From JASJAR01 sp038530285 (GTDB lineage Bacteria > Pseudomonadota > Alphaproteobacteria > Rhodobacterales > Rhodobacteraceae), in assembly GCA_038530285.1 (NCBI GenBank), contig JBCBCY010000011.1, positions 62,001 to 126,000 on the forward strand: DNA of 64,000 nt. The letters run 5' to 3'. Position numbers and translations under genes: made by a program. Positions within the stretch are counted from its first letter, which is position 1. Each line of letters opens with the position of its first letter. Of this stretch, positions 44,412-52,721 are shown one piece after another. The notes under the pieces were generated by a model, which worked only from the letters and a program-made list of their open reading frames with translations, searched no databases and was not told the DNA's origin.

Positions 44412-45743
44412 ATGCAGTTGACCGAGACCCTGAACGAGGGCCTGAAGCGGGGCTATCAAATCAAGATCCCTGCCGAAGAACTGGACAAGAAAGTAAACGA
44501 AAAGCTCGCCGAGGCGCAGCCGGAAATCCAGATGAAGGGCTTCCGCAAGGGCAAGGTCCCGATGGCGCTTTTGAAAAAGCAATATGGCGAGCGGCTTCTG
44601 GGTGAGGCCATGCAGGAAACGATCGACGGTGCGATGTCGTCGCACTTTGAAGAATCGGGTGATCGGCCCGCCCTGCAGCCTGACGTCAAGATGACCAACG
44701 AGGACTGGAAAGAGGGCGACGACCTTGAGGTCGAGATGTCCTATGAGCGTCTGCCGGATGTACCTGACGTGGATTTTGGCAAGATCAAGCTGGAAAAGCT
44801 GGTCGCAAAGCCTGCGGATGAAGAACTGGACGAGGCGCTGCAAAGCCTTGCCGAGAACGCGCAGAATTTTGAGGATCGCAAGAAAGGCTCGAAAGCCAAA
44901 GACGGCGATCAGGTTGTGCTGGACTTTGTGGGGTCCATCGACGGGGAGCCGTTTGATGGCGGTGCCGCCGAAGACTACCCGCTGGTGCTGGGGTCGAATT
45001 CCTTCATCCCCGGCTTTGAAGACCAGTTGGTGGGTGTGAAAGCCGAAGAAGACAAGGATGTCACGGTCAACTTCCCCGATGACTACCAAGCCGAGCCTCT
45101 GGCGGGCAAAGAGGCTGTTTTTGCCTGCAAGATCAAGGCTGTGAAGGCGCCCAAACCGGCGGAAATCGATGATGAGCTTGCCAAGAAGTTCGGGGCCGAT
45201 GACCTGGCTGCGTTGAAAGGCCAGATTTCCGAGCGCCTTGGCGCGGAGTACGGTCAGGCCAGCCGTGCGGTCATGAAACGCAAGCTTCTTGATGCGCTCG
45301 ATGATGTGGTGGACTTCGAATTGCCGCCCACGCTGGTTGAGGCGGAAGCCAAGCAAATCGCGCATCAGCTTTGGCATGAAGACAACCCCGAGGTGGAAGG
45401 CCACGATCACCCGGAAATCGAGACCACCGATGAGCACAAGGAACTGGCCGTGCGCCGGGTGCGTCTTGGGCTGTTGCTGGCCGAGCTTGGCCGCAAGAAC
45501 GAGATCGAAGTCTCAGACGCCGAAATGACCCAGGCGGTCATGGCGCGGGCGCGGCAATATCCCGGCCAGGAGCGTCAGTTCTTTGAATTCGTGCAGCAGA
45601 ACCCGGAGATGCGCCAGCAAATCCAGGCGCCGCTGTTTGAAGACAAGGTCATCGATTACATCTTCGAATTGGCCAAGGTCAGCGAAAAAGAGGTCTCGAA
45701 AGAGGATCTTAAAGCGGCTGTTGAGGCGATCGAAGAAGACTGA
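44412..45743 (+). CDS. tig: Trigger factor
   Basis: A 443-residue ribosome-associated chaperone and peptidyl-prolyl isomerase. The N-terminal domain holds the ribosome-docking signature GFRKGKVP (about residues 43-50), the FKBP-like PPIase domain begins with GDQVVLDFVGS (about 165) and the C-terminal half is the helical chaperone domain, ending in an acidic tail. Length is normal for the family. It starts at ATG 44412 without a strong ribosome-binding site. It is the first chromosomal gene to the right of the mobile element and has its own terminator. Confidence 0.97.
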   Translation: MQLTETLNEGLKRGYQIKIPAEELDKKVNEKLAEAQPEIQMKGFRKGKVPMALLKKQYGERLLGEAMQETIDGAMSSHFEESGDRPALQPDVKMTNEDWKEGDDLEVEMSYERLPDVPDVDFGKIKLEKLVAKPADEELDEALQSLAENAQNFEDRKKGSKAKDGDQVVLDFVGSIDGEPFDGGAAEDYPLVLGSNSFIPGFEDQLVGVKAEEDKDVTVNFPDDYQAEPLAGKEAVFACKIKAVKAPKPAEIDDELAKKFGADDLAALKGQISERLGAEYGQASRAVMKRKLLDALDDVVDFELPPTLVEAEAKQIAHQLWHEDNPEVEGHDHPEIETTDEHKELAVRRVRLGLLLAELGRKNEIEVSDAEMTQAVMARARQYPGQERQFFEFVQQNPEMRQQIQAPLFEDKVIDYIFELAKVSEKEVSKEDLKAAVEAIEED

Positions 45744-45807
45744 GCATCGCGCGAGGTCGCCGGGTTGTGGCGACCCGCCCGGCCCGGAAGACCGTTTGCT
45801 GATCGCG

Positions 45808-45846
45808 AAAAAGGGGTGCGCCTGAATGAGGCAGCGCCCCTTTTTT
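45808..45846 (+). terminator. Terminator after tig
   Basis: AAAAAGGGG-rich left arm and GCGCCCC-TTTTTT right arm, with a small bulge, lie 65 bases after the tig stop. Confidence 0.85.
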
Positions 45847-45992
45847 CTGCGCGAAACGCGCCGCGTTTGCAGACCGGTTTCGCGCGCCTTTTGCTTTTCG
45901 TGGCCGCGCGGCTAACTGTGAGGGCGGACAGGTTGGGTACGGCTTTTTTGCCCTGATCGTTTGGCGCTAAGCATTTTTCAGTAGGTTGCCCC

Positions 45993-46259
45993 ATGAAAAA
46001 ATCTTTCGATCTTAAGGTGGTGTGCTGTGTCATCGCCATGACGATGGCCCCGGGGCCGTGTGCCGCATTCGACACGATTGCGTCCGACTTTGCTTTTTCG
46101 AACCTTCAGCGCAAACTGCTCGACCAACGGTTGGAGCAGGCAGCGCGGGATCCGGGCTTGCTCGATCAGATCGCACAAGCCGCCGCGCGCATGGCTTTGC
46201 AAAACGGCATTGACCTTGCGGCGTTGCAAGTGACGCCGCGCGGGTTTGAGCTGCGATAA
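45993..46259 (+). CDS. Small exported hypothetical protein
   Basis: An 88-residue protein with a signal peptide (VVCCVIAMTMAPGPCAA) and a short helical mature part (about 63 residues, rich in Ala, Leu and Gln). No family is recognised. It sits 3 bases before the 135-residue gene on the same strand, and the two are presumably one transcript. Typical chromosomal GC-rich codon use. Confidence 0.6.
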   Translation: MKKSFDLKVVCCVIAMTMAPGPCAAFDTIASDFAFSNLQRKLLDQRLEQAARDPGLLDQIAQAAARMALQNGIDLAALQVTPRGFELR

Positions 46260-46262
46260 GCG

Positions 46263-46670
46263 ATGGATTTTACCGAGGCGACACTCGCTTTTGTGGGCGC
46301 AGTTACAGCCTGCTTGCCTTCGGACGGCTGGCAGGCCGCACTTCTCGATATTGAGCTTCGCGAGGTGCCCGAAGGCTTCGATTCCGATTACGTCGGTCTT
46401 GTTCTGGTTAAAGGACCGGCTGGGGCATTGGACCAGGATCAGTTTGCCCTTGGTCCAGAAGCGCGCCAAGCGGCCATGGCCCTATACATGCAGCGCAAAG
46501 AGGCTGCCGCAGAAGACAACGCTGGTTTTGTTCTGGAGATCGAGCCGTCCGGCGCTTATCGACTTCGGTTCAAGCAGAGTGTCAAGCGGCTCAACGGTAT
46601 CTGGGATCAGGCGGAGGAAGAGTTCATCGACCAATACCTGAAACACTACCTACGCGAGAGATCACAATAG
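46263..46670 (+). CDS. Hypothetical protein
   Basis: A 135-residue acidic cytoplasmic protein. The C-terminal pattern YRLRFKQSVKRLNGIWDQ faintly recalls immunity proteins of the DUF600/YezG type, but this is weak. It follows the small exported protein by 3 bases. No enzyme motif is present. Confidence 0.6.
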   Translation: MDFTEATLAFVGAVTACLPSDGWQAALLDIELREVPEGFDSDYVGLVLVKGPAGALDQDQFALGPEARQAAMALYMQRKEAAAEDNAGFVLEIEPSGAYRLRFKQSVKRLNGIWDQAEEEFIDQYLKHYLRERSQ

Positions 46671-46749
46671 GCGTGAGCGCCACTGGAACGGCGCATTTCG
46701 ATCAGCCCCCTGTTGCGGGGTTTGAAACGCGCGTGGTGTTGCGGGAAAA

Positions 46750-47151
46750 CTAGGCGGCTTGGGCGCGGGCGAGTTTTTCGAAGACTGCGCGAAGGTTGGT
46801 GTTGCGGATGCGTTCAATGTCGCCGGGGCCGGGGGTCTGGCCCGGTGTCAGCCAGGAAAAGGCGGGATCGTGCAGCATGTCCCAATCGCCGAACAAGCGT
46901 TGGAAGATTTGCCCGTTTATGTGCAAGACGACATCGGTGTGTCGGTCATCTTTGGCGATCCGGTCGAGGGTCGCGGACACCACGTCCTTGGGCCCTTCGA
47001 GAAGCTGAAGGTAGATGTCGTTGCGGCAGATCAGGGCGCCGGTGACCCCGTCGCGGGCATTACAGCGCCGCGCATCCAGCAGAATGCCCGCCAGCATAGC
47101 CTCGTCATATCCGAAAGGGCGGGACGAGTAGATAATCTGGTGCAGGTCCAT
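46750..47151 (-). CDS. BLUF-domain blue-light sensor
   Basis: A 133-residue protein from ATG 47151 with AAGGAG 8 bases upstream. It is a single BLUF domain: Y8 in LHQIIYSSR, the GVTGALI turn, Q in IYLQLLEGP and the RHTDV segment are the flavin-binding and hydrogen-bond-switch residues. It binds FAD and senses blue light; with no output domain attached it must act through a partner. The conserved trio of Tyr, Asn and Gln positions looks normal. It lies downstream of the rplI terminator on the same strand. Confidence 0.92.
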   Translation of the reverse strand: MDLHQIIYSSRPFGYDEAMLAGILLDARRCNARDGVTGALICRNDIYLQLLEGPKDVVSATLDRIAKDDRHTDVVLHINGQIFQRLFGDWDMLHDPAFSWLTPGQTPGPGDIERIRNTNLRAVFEKLARAQAA

Positions 47152-47218
47152 GGCCGGTCTCCTTGCTGGTGGGGCAATGCTACGCCTGGCCGAGCAAAAT
47201 TGATAGGGTCGTGCCAAT

Positions 47219-47246
47219 AGAAAAGGCCGCACGAGATCGCGCGGCC
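47219..47246 (-). terminator. Terminator of the rpsF-rpsR-rplI operon
   Basis: Minus strand: GGCCGCGCG...TGCGGCC stem followed by TTTTCT, 26 bases after the rplI stop. Confidence 0.8.
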
Positions 47247-47271
47247 ATTTTTATTTTTGTTGTCAGGTGGT

Positions 47272-47937
47272 TCAGGCCTGATCTTCATCTTCGCCAGGCT
47301 GCGCGTCACCGTCTGATTCAGGCACATCCACCGGGCCGGCGTCATCGTCGCCGTCACGTGAGGGGTCCAGCTCATCCAGTTCTGCGGCACCGATCTCGTC
47401 AAAGAGCTGGGCCAGTTCTTCTTGTTCCAGCGCCTCTTCTTCGGCGGCGAGTTCCTGAATGGTCTTGCCTGCGGCCTGCAATTCAGCCTCTTCAGGCGAA
47501 CGCGCGACGTTAAGCTTGATGATCGCTTCGACCTCGGGGTGCAGCGTGACCACAACCTCATGTAGGCCGAGTTCCTTGATGGGGGCGGCCAGGGCGACCT
47601 GTTTGCGGTCGACCGAAAAGCCCGCTTCGGACGCGGCTTCGGCGGCATCGCGGGTCGAAACCGACCCGTAGAGCGAACCACCATCTGAGGCAGAGCGGAT
47701 GACGATGAAGGTTTCGCCGTCAAGCTTGGCAGCCAGGGCTTCGGCTTCGCTTTTGGTTTCCAGGTTGCGGGCTTCGAGCTGCGCTTTCTGGGTTTCGAAC
47801 GATTTGATGTTCGCATCCGATGCCCAGAGGGCTTTTTTCTGCGGCAACAGGAAATTGCGCGCGTAGCCGTCCTTGACGGACACGATGTCGCCCATCTGAC
47901 CCAGCTTTGCGACGCGTTCGAGGAGAATGACTTGCAT
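47272..47937 (-). CDS. rplI: 50S ribosomal protein L9 with acidic tail
   Basis: A 221-residue L9. The N-terminal domain has the signature MQVILLERVAKLGQMGD and DGYARNFLLPQ; the C-terminal rRNA-binding domain ends near residue 150. A tail of about 65 residues, very rich in Asp and Glu, follows, making the protein longer than the usual roughly 150 residues. Last gene of the rpsF-rpsR-rplI operon. Confidence 0.96.
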   Translation of the reverse strand: MQVILLERVAKLGQMGDIVSVKDGYARNFLLPQKKALWASDANIKSFETQKAQLEARNLETKSEAEALAAKLDGETFIVIRSASDGGSLYGSVSTRDAAEAASEAGFSVDRKQVALAAPIKELGLHEVVVTLHPEVEAIIKLNVARSPEEAELQAAGKTIQELAAEEEALEQEELAQLFDEIGAAELDELDPSRDGDDDAGPVDVPESDGDAQPGEDEDQA

Positions 47938-47947
47938 GATGGCTCTC

Positions 47948-48175
47948 CTATTTCACGGCGTAAGGCAGCAGGGCCAGGAACCGGGCGCGTTTAATCGCTC
48001 GCGAAAGCTCCCGCTGCTTTTTGGCCGAAACGGCGGTGATACGCGAGGGCACGATCTTGCCACGCTCAGAGATATAGCGCTGCAGAAGTTTCGTGTCCTT
48101 ATAGTCGATCTTCGGCGCGTTATCGCCCGAGAAGGGGCAGACCTTGCGGCGGCGGAAAAATGGTTTCGATGCCAT
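47948..48175 (-). CDS. rpsR: 30S ribosomal protein S18
   Basis: A 75-residue S18, with FFRRRKVCPFSGDNA at the N-terminus, then IDYKDTKLLQRYISERGKI, the rRNA-binding core, and a basic C-terminus. Normal length. It lies 12 bases after rpsF and 10 before rplI. S18 pairs with S6 on the platform of the small subunit. Confidence 0.97.
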   Translation of the reverse strand: MASKPFFRRRKVCPFSGDNAPKIDYKDTKLLQRYISERGKIVPSRITAVSAKKQRELSRAIKRARFLALLPYAVK

Positions 48176-48187
48176 GTCAGGACCCCC

Positions 48188-48541
48188 TTAGCGACGTTCG
48201 CGGCGGTCGCCGCGTTCTTCGGATTTCTTCATCTGGATCGACGGGCCTTCTTCGTGGCCGTCCACCTTGATGGTCAAAACGCGCATGACGTCTTCGTGCA
48301 GACGCATCAGGCGTTCCATTTCCTGCACAGCCGGTGCCGGGCTGTCGGTTTTCAAATAGGCATAATGGCCTTTGCGGTTCTTGTTGATCCGGTAGGCCAT
48401 GGTTTTGACGCCCCAGTATTCCTGGTCGACGACTTTCCCGCCGTTGTCCGACAGAACCGTTCCAAAATGTTCGATTAGCCCCTCGGCCTGCGTGTTCGAC
48501 AGGTCCTGGCGCGAGATGAACACATGCTCATAAAGCGGCAT
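48188..48541 (-). CDS. rpsF: 30S ribosomal protein S6
   Basis: A 117-residue S6 from ATG 48541 (MPLYEHVFISRQDLS), the usual start; the open frame continues upstream but is non-coding. It contains WGVKTMAYRINKNRKGHYAY and VMRVLTIKVD, the conserved strands. The C-terminus is Arg/Glu-rich. First gene of the operon; the promoter lies in 48542-48780, shared with the divergent gene at 48781. Confidence 0.97.
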   Translation of the reverse strand: MPLYEHVFISRQDLSNTQAEGLIEHFGTVLSDNGGKVVDQEYWGVKTMAYRINKNRKGHYAYLKTDSPAPAVQEMERLMRLHEDVMRVLTIKVDGHEEGPSIQMKKSEERGDRRERR

Positions 48542-48780
48542 GGTGTCTCCATATTTTCTAAGGCACATTTCAAAGGACGGGCGGTTTGAACTTCCGCGGC
48601 CCGTCCACGAGAGGCTGCGCCGGTCATACGTGGTGCGGAAGCGCGCTTTATACAGCGCAGGCGCCGTTCTGCAAGGGGCTTTTGCGGCCCCGGCCAGCGG
48701 CATGGAATTGTTCGTGTAATGCCCCAATATTGCCCGTTTTGGCGTCGATTGTTCATCAAGCTTGAACAAAGGATCAAGAT

Positions 48781-49410
48781 ATGACCGAGGCGCGCATCAC
48801 GTTGCATCCCAAGATGCATCATCCCAAGTCCATCCAACTGGTTGAGACCCATTGGGGTTATATTCTGAGTTCGCAGCGCGCGACCGCCGGTGGATCGGCG
48901 ATGTCAGAAGCGGCGATGCGGTTTTTCGGCATTGTTCTGGTGATGACAGCCTATGCGATCTGGCTGGTTCCTGCGGGGCTGATCCCCGGCGAGCCTTTGC
49001 AATTGAAGGCCGCTTTGGCGGTGGTTTTGGCGCTGGGGGGGGCGACGCTTTATTTTCTGTCCAGCCGCGCCTTGGTGCAAGAGACACAGGTTGACACCAC
49101 CGCCCGCGAAATCCGTCTGGCACGGCGGGTGCGCGACAAGAAAACCCGGGTGACGCGGCGGATTCCATTTTCGTCAGTGCAAAGCGCCTATGTGCGCCGC
49201 GATGAGGGCAAACCGGCAGAACTTCATCTGCGCCTTGGGGCGCAGGAGACGGTGCATCTTGTGTCGGGCCTGGAACGCGAACTGAACCTGGTCCATGGCC
49301 GGTTTTGCCGCGACCTGAAAAGTCCCGCCGAGCGCATGGAGATGCGGCTGAGCGTGGCCGCGCCGACACCTGTGCGCGCGGTGCGTTTGCGCCAGGCTGG
49401 TCAGCGCTGA
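48781..49410 (+). CDS. Membrane protein of unknown function
   Basis: A 209-residue protein with two hydrophobic segments (about residues 48-66 and 77-94) and a long basic cytoplasmic C-terminus, in which VDTTAREIRLARRVRD and IPFSSVQSAYVRR are beta-like, possibly a PH-like fold. Such proteins are often found near fabD in these bacteria. No known motif. Divergent from rpsF. Confidence 0.65.
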   Translation: MTEARITLHPKMHHPKSIQLVETHWGYILSSQRATAGGSAMSEAAMRFFGIVLVMTAYAIWLVPAGLIPGEPLQLKAALAVVLALGGATLYFLSSRALVQETQVDTTAREIRLARRVRDKKTRVTRRIPFSSVQSAYVRRDEGKPAELHLRLGAQETVHLVSGLERELNLVHGRFCRDLKSPAERMEMRLSVAAPTPVRAVRLRQAGQR

Positions 49411-49470
49411 GCCGCCTTGTGCCCCCTTTGGCAGGGCGCTAAACCGCGCCAAAGGCGGGAGGGGTAGACC

Positions 49471-50409
49471 ATGAGCAGAGCATTCGTTTTTCCGGGCCAG
49501 GGGGCGCAGACCATCGGGATGGGTCAGGCTCTGGCTGAGGCTTATCCGGCGGCAAAAGCCGTGTTTGATGAGGTCGACGAGGCGCTGTCTGAAAAGCTGT
49601 CTCAGATGATGTGGGACGGTGACCCCGACACGCTGACGCTGACCGAGAACGCGCAGCCCGCACTGATGGCCACGTCACTTGCGGCCTTGCGGGCGCTGCA
49701 ATCGGAAGGCGTGTCGATCGAACACGCAACCTTCGTGGCGGGCCATTCGCTGGGCGAATATTCGGCATTGGCCGCAGCTGGTTCGCTGGACATTGCGGAT
49801 GCCGCACGCCTGTTGCGCACGCGCGGGCTGGCGATGCAGGCGGCCGTGCCGGTGGGCGAAGGCGGGATGGCTGCGATCCTTGGGTTGACGCTTGAGGAGG
49901 TCAATGCGGTCGCCGAAGAGGCCGCAGAGGGCGAGGTTTGCGTGGCGGCCAATGACAATGATCCCGCGCAGGTGGTGGTGTCTGGCGAGATGGAGGCCGT
50001 GGCGCGCGCGACGGACATCGCCAAGGCCAATGGCGCCAAGCGGGCGCTGATGTTGCCGGTGTCGGCTCCGTTTCATTGTGAATTGATGGCGCCGGCAGCG
50101 GAAGCCATGGCCCAAGCGCTGGCTGAGGTTGATATCGGGCGCCCGGCGGTGCCGTTGGTGGCAAATGTTCTGGCCCATGATGTGTCAGACCCCGGCACCA
50201 TCCGCTCGCTTTTGGTGGAACAGGTGACCCACAAGGTGCGATGGCGCGAAAGTGTGGCCTGGATGGTAGACCAGGGTGTCAGCACGTTCTGGGAAATCGG
50301 GTCGGGCAAGGCGCTTTCGGGGATGATCCGGCGGATCGATAGGGAGAGTGCGACACGGGCGATTGGAACGCCGCAGGATGTCGCCGCCGCAGTGGAAGAA
50401 TTGAAGTAG
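49471..50409 (+). CDS. fabD: Malonyl-CoA:ACP transacylase
   Basis: A 312-residue enzyme. FVFPGQGAQTIGMG at the N-terminus and the GHSLGEYSAL nucleophile elbow are the family hallmarks; the catalytic His lies in SAPFHCELM. It moves malonyl groups from CoA to ACP for fatty acid elongation. First of the fab cluster; fabG follows after 9 bases. Confidence 0.97.
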   Translation: MSRAFVFPGQGAQTIGMGQALAEAYPAAKAVFDEVDEALSEKLSQMMWDGDPDTLTLTENAQPALMATSLAALRALQSEGVSIEHATFVAGHSLGEYSALAAAGSLDIADAARLLRTRGLAMQAAVPVGEGGMAAILGLTLEEVNAVAEEAAEGEVCVAANDNDPAQVVVSGEMEAVARATDIAKANGAKRALMLPVSAPFHCELMAPAAEAMAQALAEVDIGRPAVPLVANVLAHDVSDPGTIRSLLVEQVTHKVRWRESVAWMVDQGVSTFWEIGSGKALSGMIRRIDRESATRAIGTPQDVAAAVEELK

Positions 50410-50418
50410 GGAAGAGAT

Positions 50419-51156
50419 ATGTTTGATTTAAGCGGGAAATCCGCGCTGGTCACGGGGGCGTCGGGGGGGATCGGGGCTGATATCGCGCGGGCTTTGCACA
50501 TGGCAGGTGCGCATGTTGGATTGTCAGGCACGCGCGAGGACCCGTTGCGGGCGCTGGCGGACGAGCTTGGGGACCGCGCGCATGTCTTGCCGTGCAACCT
50601 GTCAGATCCGTCAGCAGTCGATGCTCTGCCCAAGGTGGCCGCCGAGGCGATGGGCAGCTTGGATGTGCTGGTCAACAACGCCGGCATCACGCGCGATGGG
50701 CTGTTCATGCGCATGTCCGACGACGACTGGCAGTCGGTGCTGGATGTGAACCTGACGGCCACGATGCGGCTGTGCCGGGGGGCTGTGCGCGGCATGATGA
50801 AGGCGCGTTGGGGGCGGATCGTGAATATCTCATCCGTGGTCGGCGCGACGGGCAACCCGGGCCAGACCAATTATGCCGCGTCCAAGGCCGGGATGATCGG
50901 GTTTTCAAAGAGCCTGGCATGTGAAGTGGCCAGCCGGGGCATCACGGTGAATGCGGTTGCGCCGGGGTTTATCGCAACGGCGATGACCGACAAGTTGAAC
51001 GAGGAGCAACGCGCGGCGATCCTGAGCCAAATTCCTGCTGGCCGGATGGGTGAGCCTGCCGAGATCGCGTCGGCCGTGCTTTACCTTGCAAGCCCGGAAG
51101 CGGGTTACATCACGGGCGCGACGCTGCATGTAAATGGCGGGATGGCCATGCTCTAG
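50419..51156 (+). CDS. fabG: 3-oxoacyl-ACP reductase
   Basis: A 245-residue short-chain dehydrogenase. GASGGIGADIA binds NADPH, NNAGITRDGLFMRM and the YAASKAG active site (Tyr, Lys) follow, and the end GATLHVNGGMAM is typical of FabG. It reduces 3-oxoacyl-ACP. Nine bases behind fabD, so the two form an operon. Confidence 0.97.
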   Translation: MFDLSGKSALVTGASGGIGADIARALHMAGAHVGLSGTREDPLRALADELGDRAHVLPCNLSDPSAVDALPKVAAEAMGSLDVLVNNAGITRDGLFMRMSDDDWQSVLDVNLTATMRLCRGAVRGMMKARWGRIVNISSVVGATGNPGQTNYAASKAGMIGFSKSLACEVASRGITVNAVAPGFIATAMTDKLNEEQRAAILSQIPAGRMGEPAEIASAVLYLASPEAGYITGATLHVNGGMAML

Positions 51157-51328
51157 GGTTGTTTTTTGGATGCGCAATTCGCATTTGCGTTCCACGGGCA
51201 CTGTGCTAAGAGCGCGGCCAATGGCGGGCGCCCATGGTGCCGGTCTGATCTGTCTTTAAAGGCAGGGGAACGGTCCCAAGGGGCCAGAGAATGCGGGCAA
51301 AGCCCCGCGCGGAACGTGAGGACCGAAC

Positions 51329-51562
51329 ATGAGCGACATTGATGATCGCGTTAAAAAGATCGTTGTCGAGCACCTGGGTGTGGAAGAAGACAAAGTGGCT
51401 GAGACCGCATCGTTTATCGATGATCTTGGCGCGGACAGTCTGGACACCGTCGAACTGGTGATGGCGTTTGAAGAAGAGTTCGGGATCGAAATCCCGGATG
51501 ACGCAGCCGAGACCATTCAGACCTTTGGTGATGCGGTGAAATTCATCAAAGAAGCGTCCTGA
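51329..51562 (+). CDS. acpP: Acyl carrier protein
   Basis: A 77-residue acidic helical protein with the phosphopantetheine site GADSLDTVEL (Ser37). It carries acyl chains for all steps encoded around it. It is preceded by a 172-base gap that probably holds its own strong promoter, and followed by a terminator. Confidence 0.98.
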   Translation: MSDIDDRVKKIVVEHLGVEEDKVAETASFIDDLGADSLDTVELVMAFEEEFGIEIPDDAAETIQTFGDAVKFIKEAS

Positions 51563-51572
51563 GCGTAACGCG

Positions 51573-52556
51573 TCAGGCCGGTTGTTGAGCAGCGCCCTCT
51601 GGGGCGCTGTTTTCGTTCGGAGCGTCGCGGTCTTCGGACTTTCGCACGTCTATGGCTGTGACGGCGGCAAAGGCAGCTTCGGTCAGAACGGTGTCGAACT
51701 TGTAGCCCAAGAAATGATCATTCTCCCACATCAGTTCGAGGCTGTGGTCCCCGTCAGGCAGGCGCACTGACACACGATCGAAGGGATCGAAGTTGGTGGT
51801 ATCGGGGCGTTCAATCATCAACCCGCCTTGCGAGATATCCACCACGATACGGTCTTTGCGGCGCCCCAAGGCATCGGTAATCGGCATGTGGCCGCCAAAG
51901 GGCACGCGGGGGAAGGCGCGGGCGCGGTTGCGCAGGAAAAGCCGCCGCAGGAACCATCCCGCGATGCACAAGGCCAGTGTGATCATGCCCAGAATACCAT
52001 AGGAATAGGGAGCGGTCTCTTCGATCAGGACGGTCAGGCGCTTTAGCGCATTGGTGCCCGCAACATCTGCGCTGCTGGTGGTTTCGTCCGCTGTTTCAGG
52101 GTCGGGCGGTGCGGTGTCAGATGGTGGCGCGGCCGCGGCTTCGGTGGCCTCGCCCGGGGTTTCAAAGCAGCCTGTGCCGCGCAATGTATTGGTCAGGCTT
52201 TCGATATTCGACCGGTGCCGGCCCAGGTCTTCGGCACTTGCGCCGCGCCGGGCGAGGGCTGCCATATCATCAAGCACGGGGCGCAGCTGGGGCATGGCAT
52301 CATAGAACCCGCTGCTGTTGAGCGATTGGATGAGGTCGCGTTCGGTCTGTTCGATGAGGTCGCGGTTGATCACGAAACGGCCAATGTCGGCCCGCGGTGT
52401 CCCGCCCCCTTCGATCAGGTCGTCATAGGCCTCATGGAGGCCGGCCAGATCCGCCGCGAGGTCGCACGCCGCGACGGCTTGCTGTGATGTCACAGCAAGG
52501 CCTGCGGCCAATACCAGCCGCCGAAACTTTCCAAGATGCGCCCAGGCTGCGGGCAT
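51573..52556 (-). CDS. Exported/membrane PilZ-domain protein
   Basis: A 327-residue protein from ATG 52556: a signal peptide (LVLAAGLAVTSQQAVAA), a helical periplasmic part with Cys residues, a Pro/Ala/Asp-rich linker, one membrane segment (about residues 205-225: GILGMITLALCIAGWFL), and a cytoplasmic PilZ-like domain (DRIVVDISQGGLMI). PilZ domains bind cyclic di-GMP; the usual RxxxR part is weakly visible here, so binding is uncertain. It converges with acpP; the frame continues upstream antisense to fabF, which is a shadow. Confidence 0.8.
   Translation of the reverse strand: MPAAWAHLGKFRRLVLAAGLAVTSQQAVAACDLAADLAGLHEAYDDLIEGGGTPRADIGRFVINRDLIEQTERDLIQSLNSSGFYDAMPQLRPVLDDMAALARRGASAEDLGRHRSNIESLTNTLRGTGCFETPGEATEAAAAPPSDTAPPDPETADETTSSADVAGTNALKRLTVLIEETAPYSYGILGMITLALCIAGWFLRRLFLRNRARAFPRVPFGGHMPITDALGRRKDRIVVDISQGGLMIERPDTTNFDPFDRVSVRLPDGDHSLELMWENDHFLGYKFDTVLTEAAFAAVTAIDVRKSEDRDAPNENSAPEGAAQQPA
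51590..51613 (+). terminator. Terminator behind acpP
   Basis: CAGCGCCC-TCT-GGGGCGCTG followed by TTTT, 28 bases after the acpP stop and inside the 3' end of the converging PilZ gene. Confidence 0.8.
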
Positions 52557-52721
52557 CCCACTCCCCTGATCCACGAGGCCCCCGCGTGTGTCTTGCTTCA
52601 AAAAAGTAAAGATTCTGCTGAGGAGGCCGGGTCGGCCAATGACTGCGCGCCCGGGTTGCCGCCCGCTGGCGCAGCCGCTATCACCAAATCCAATGACCTG
52701 ACAAAGAAACGGGGTACGGGC

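Noticed and set aside
44127..45437. 436-codon open frame on the minus strand over tig
   Set aside because: It is antisense to a complete trigger factor gene and has a composition expected for the complement of GC-rich coding sequence.
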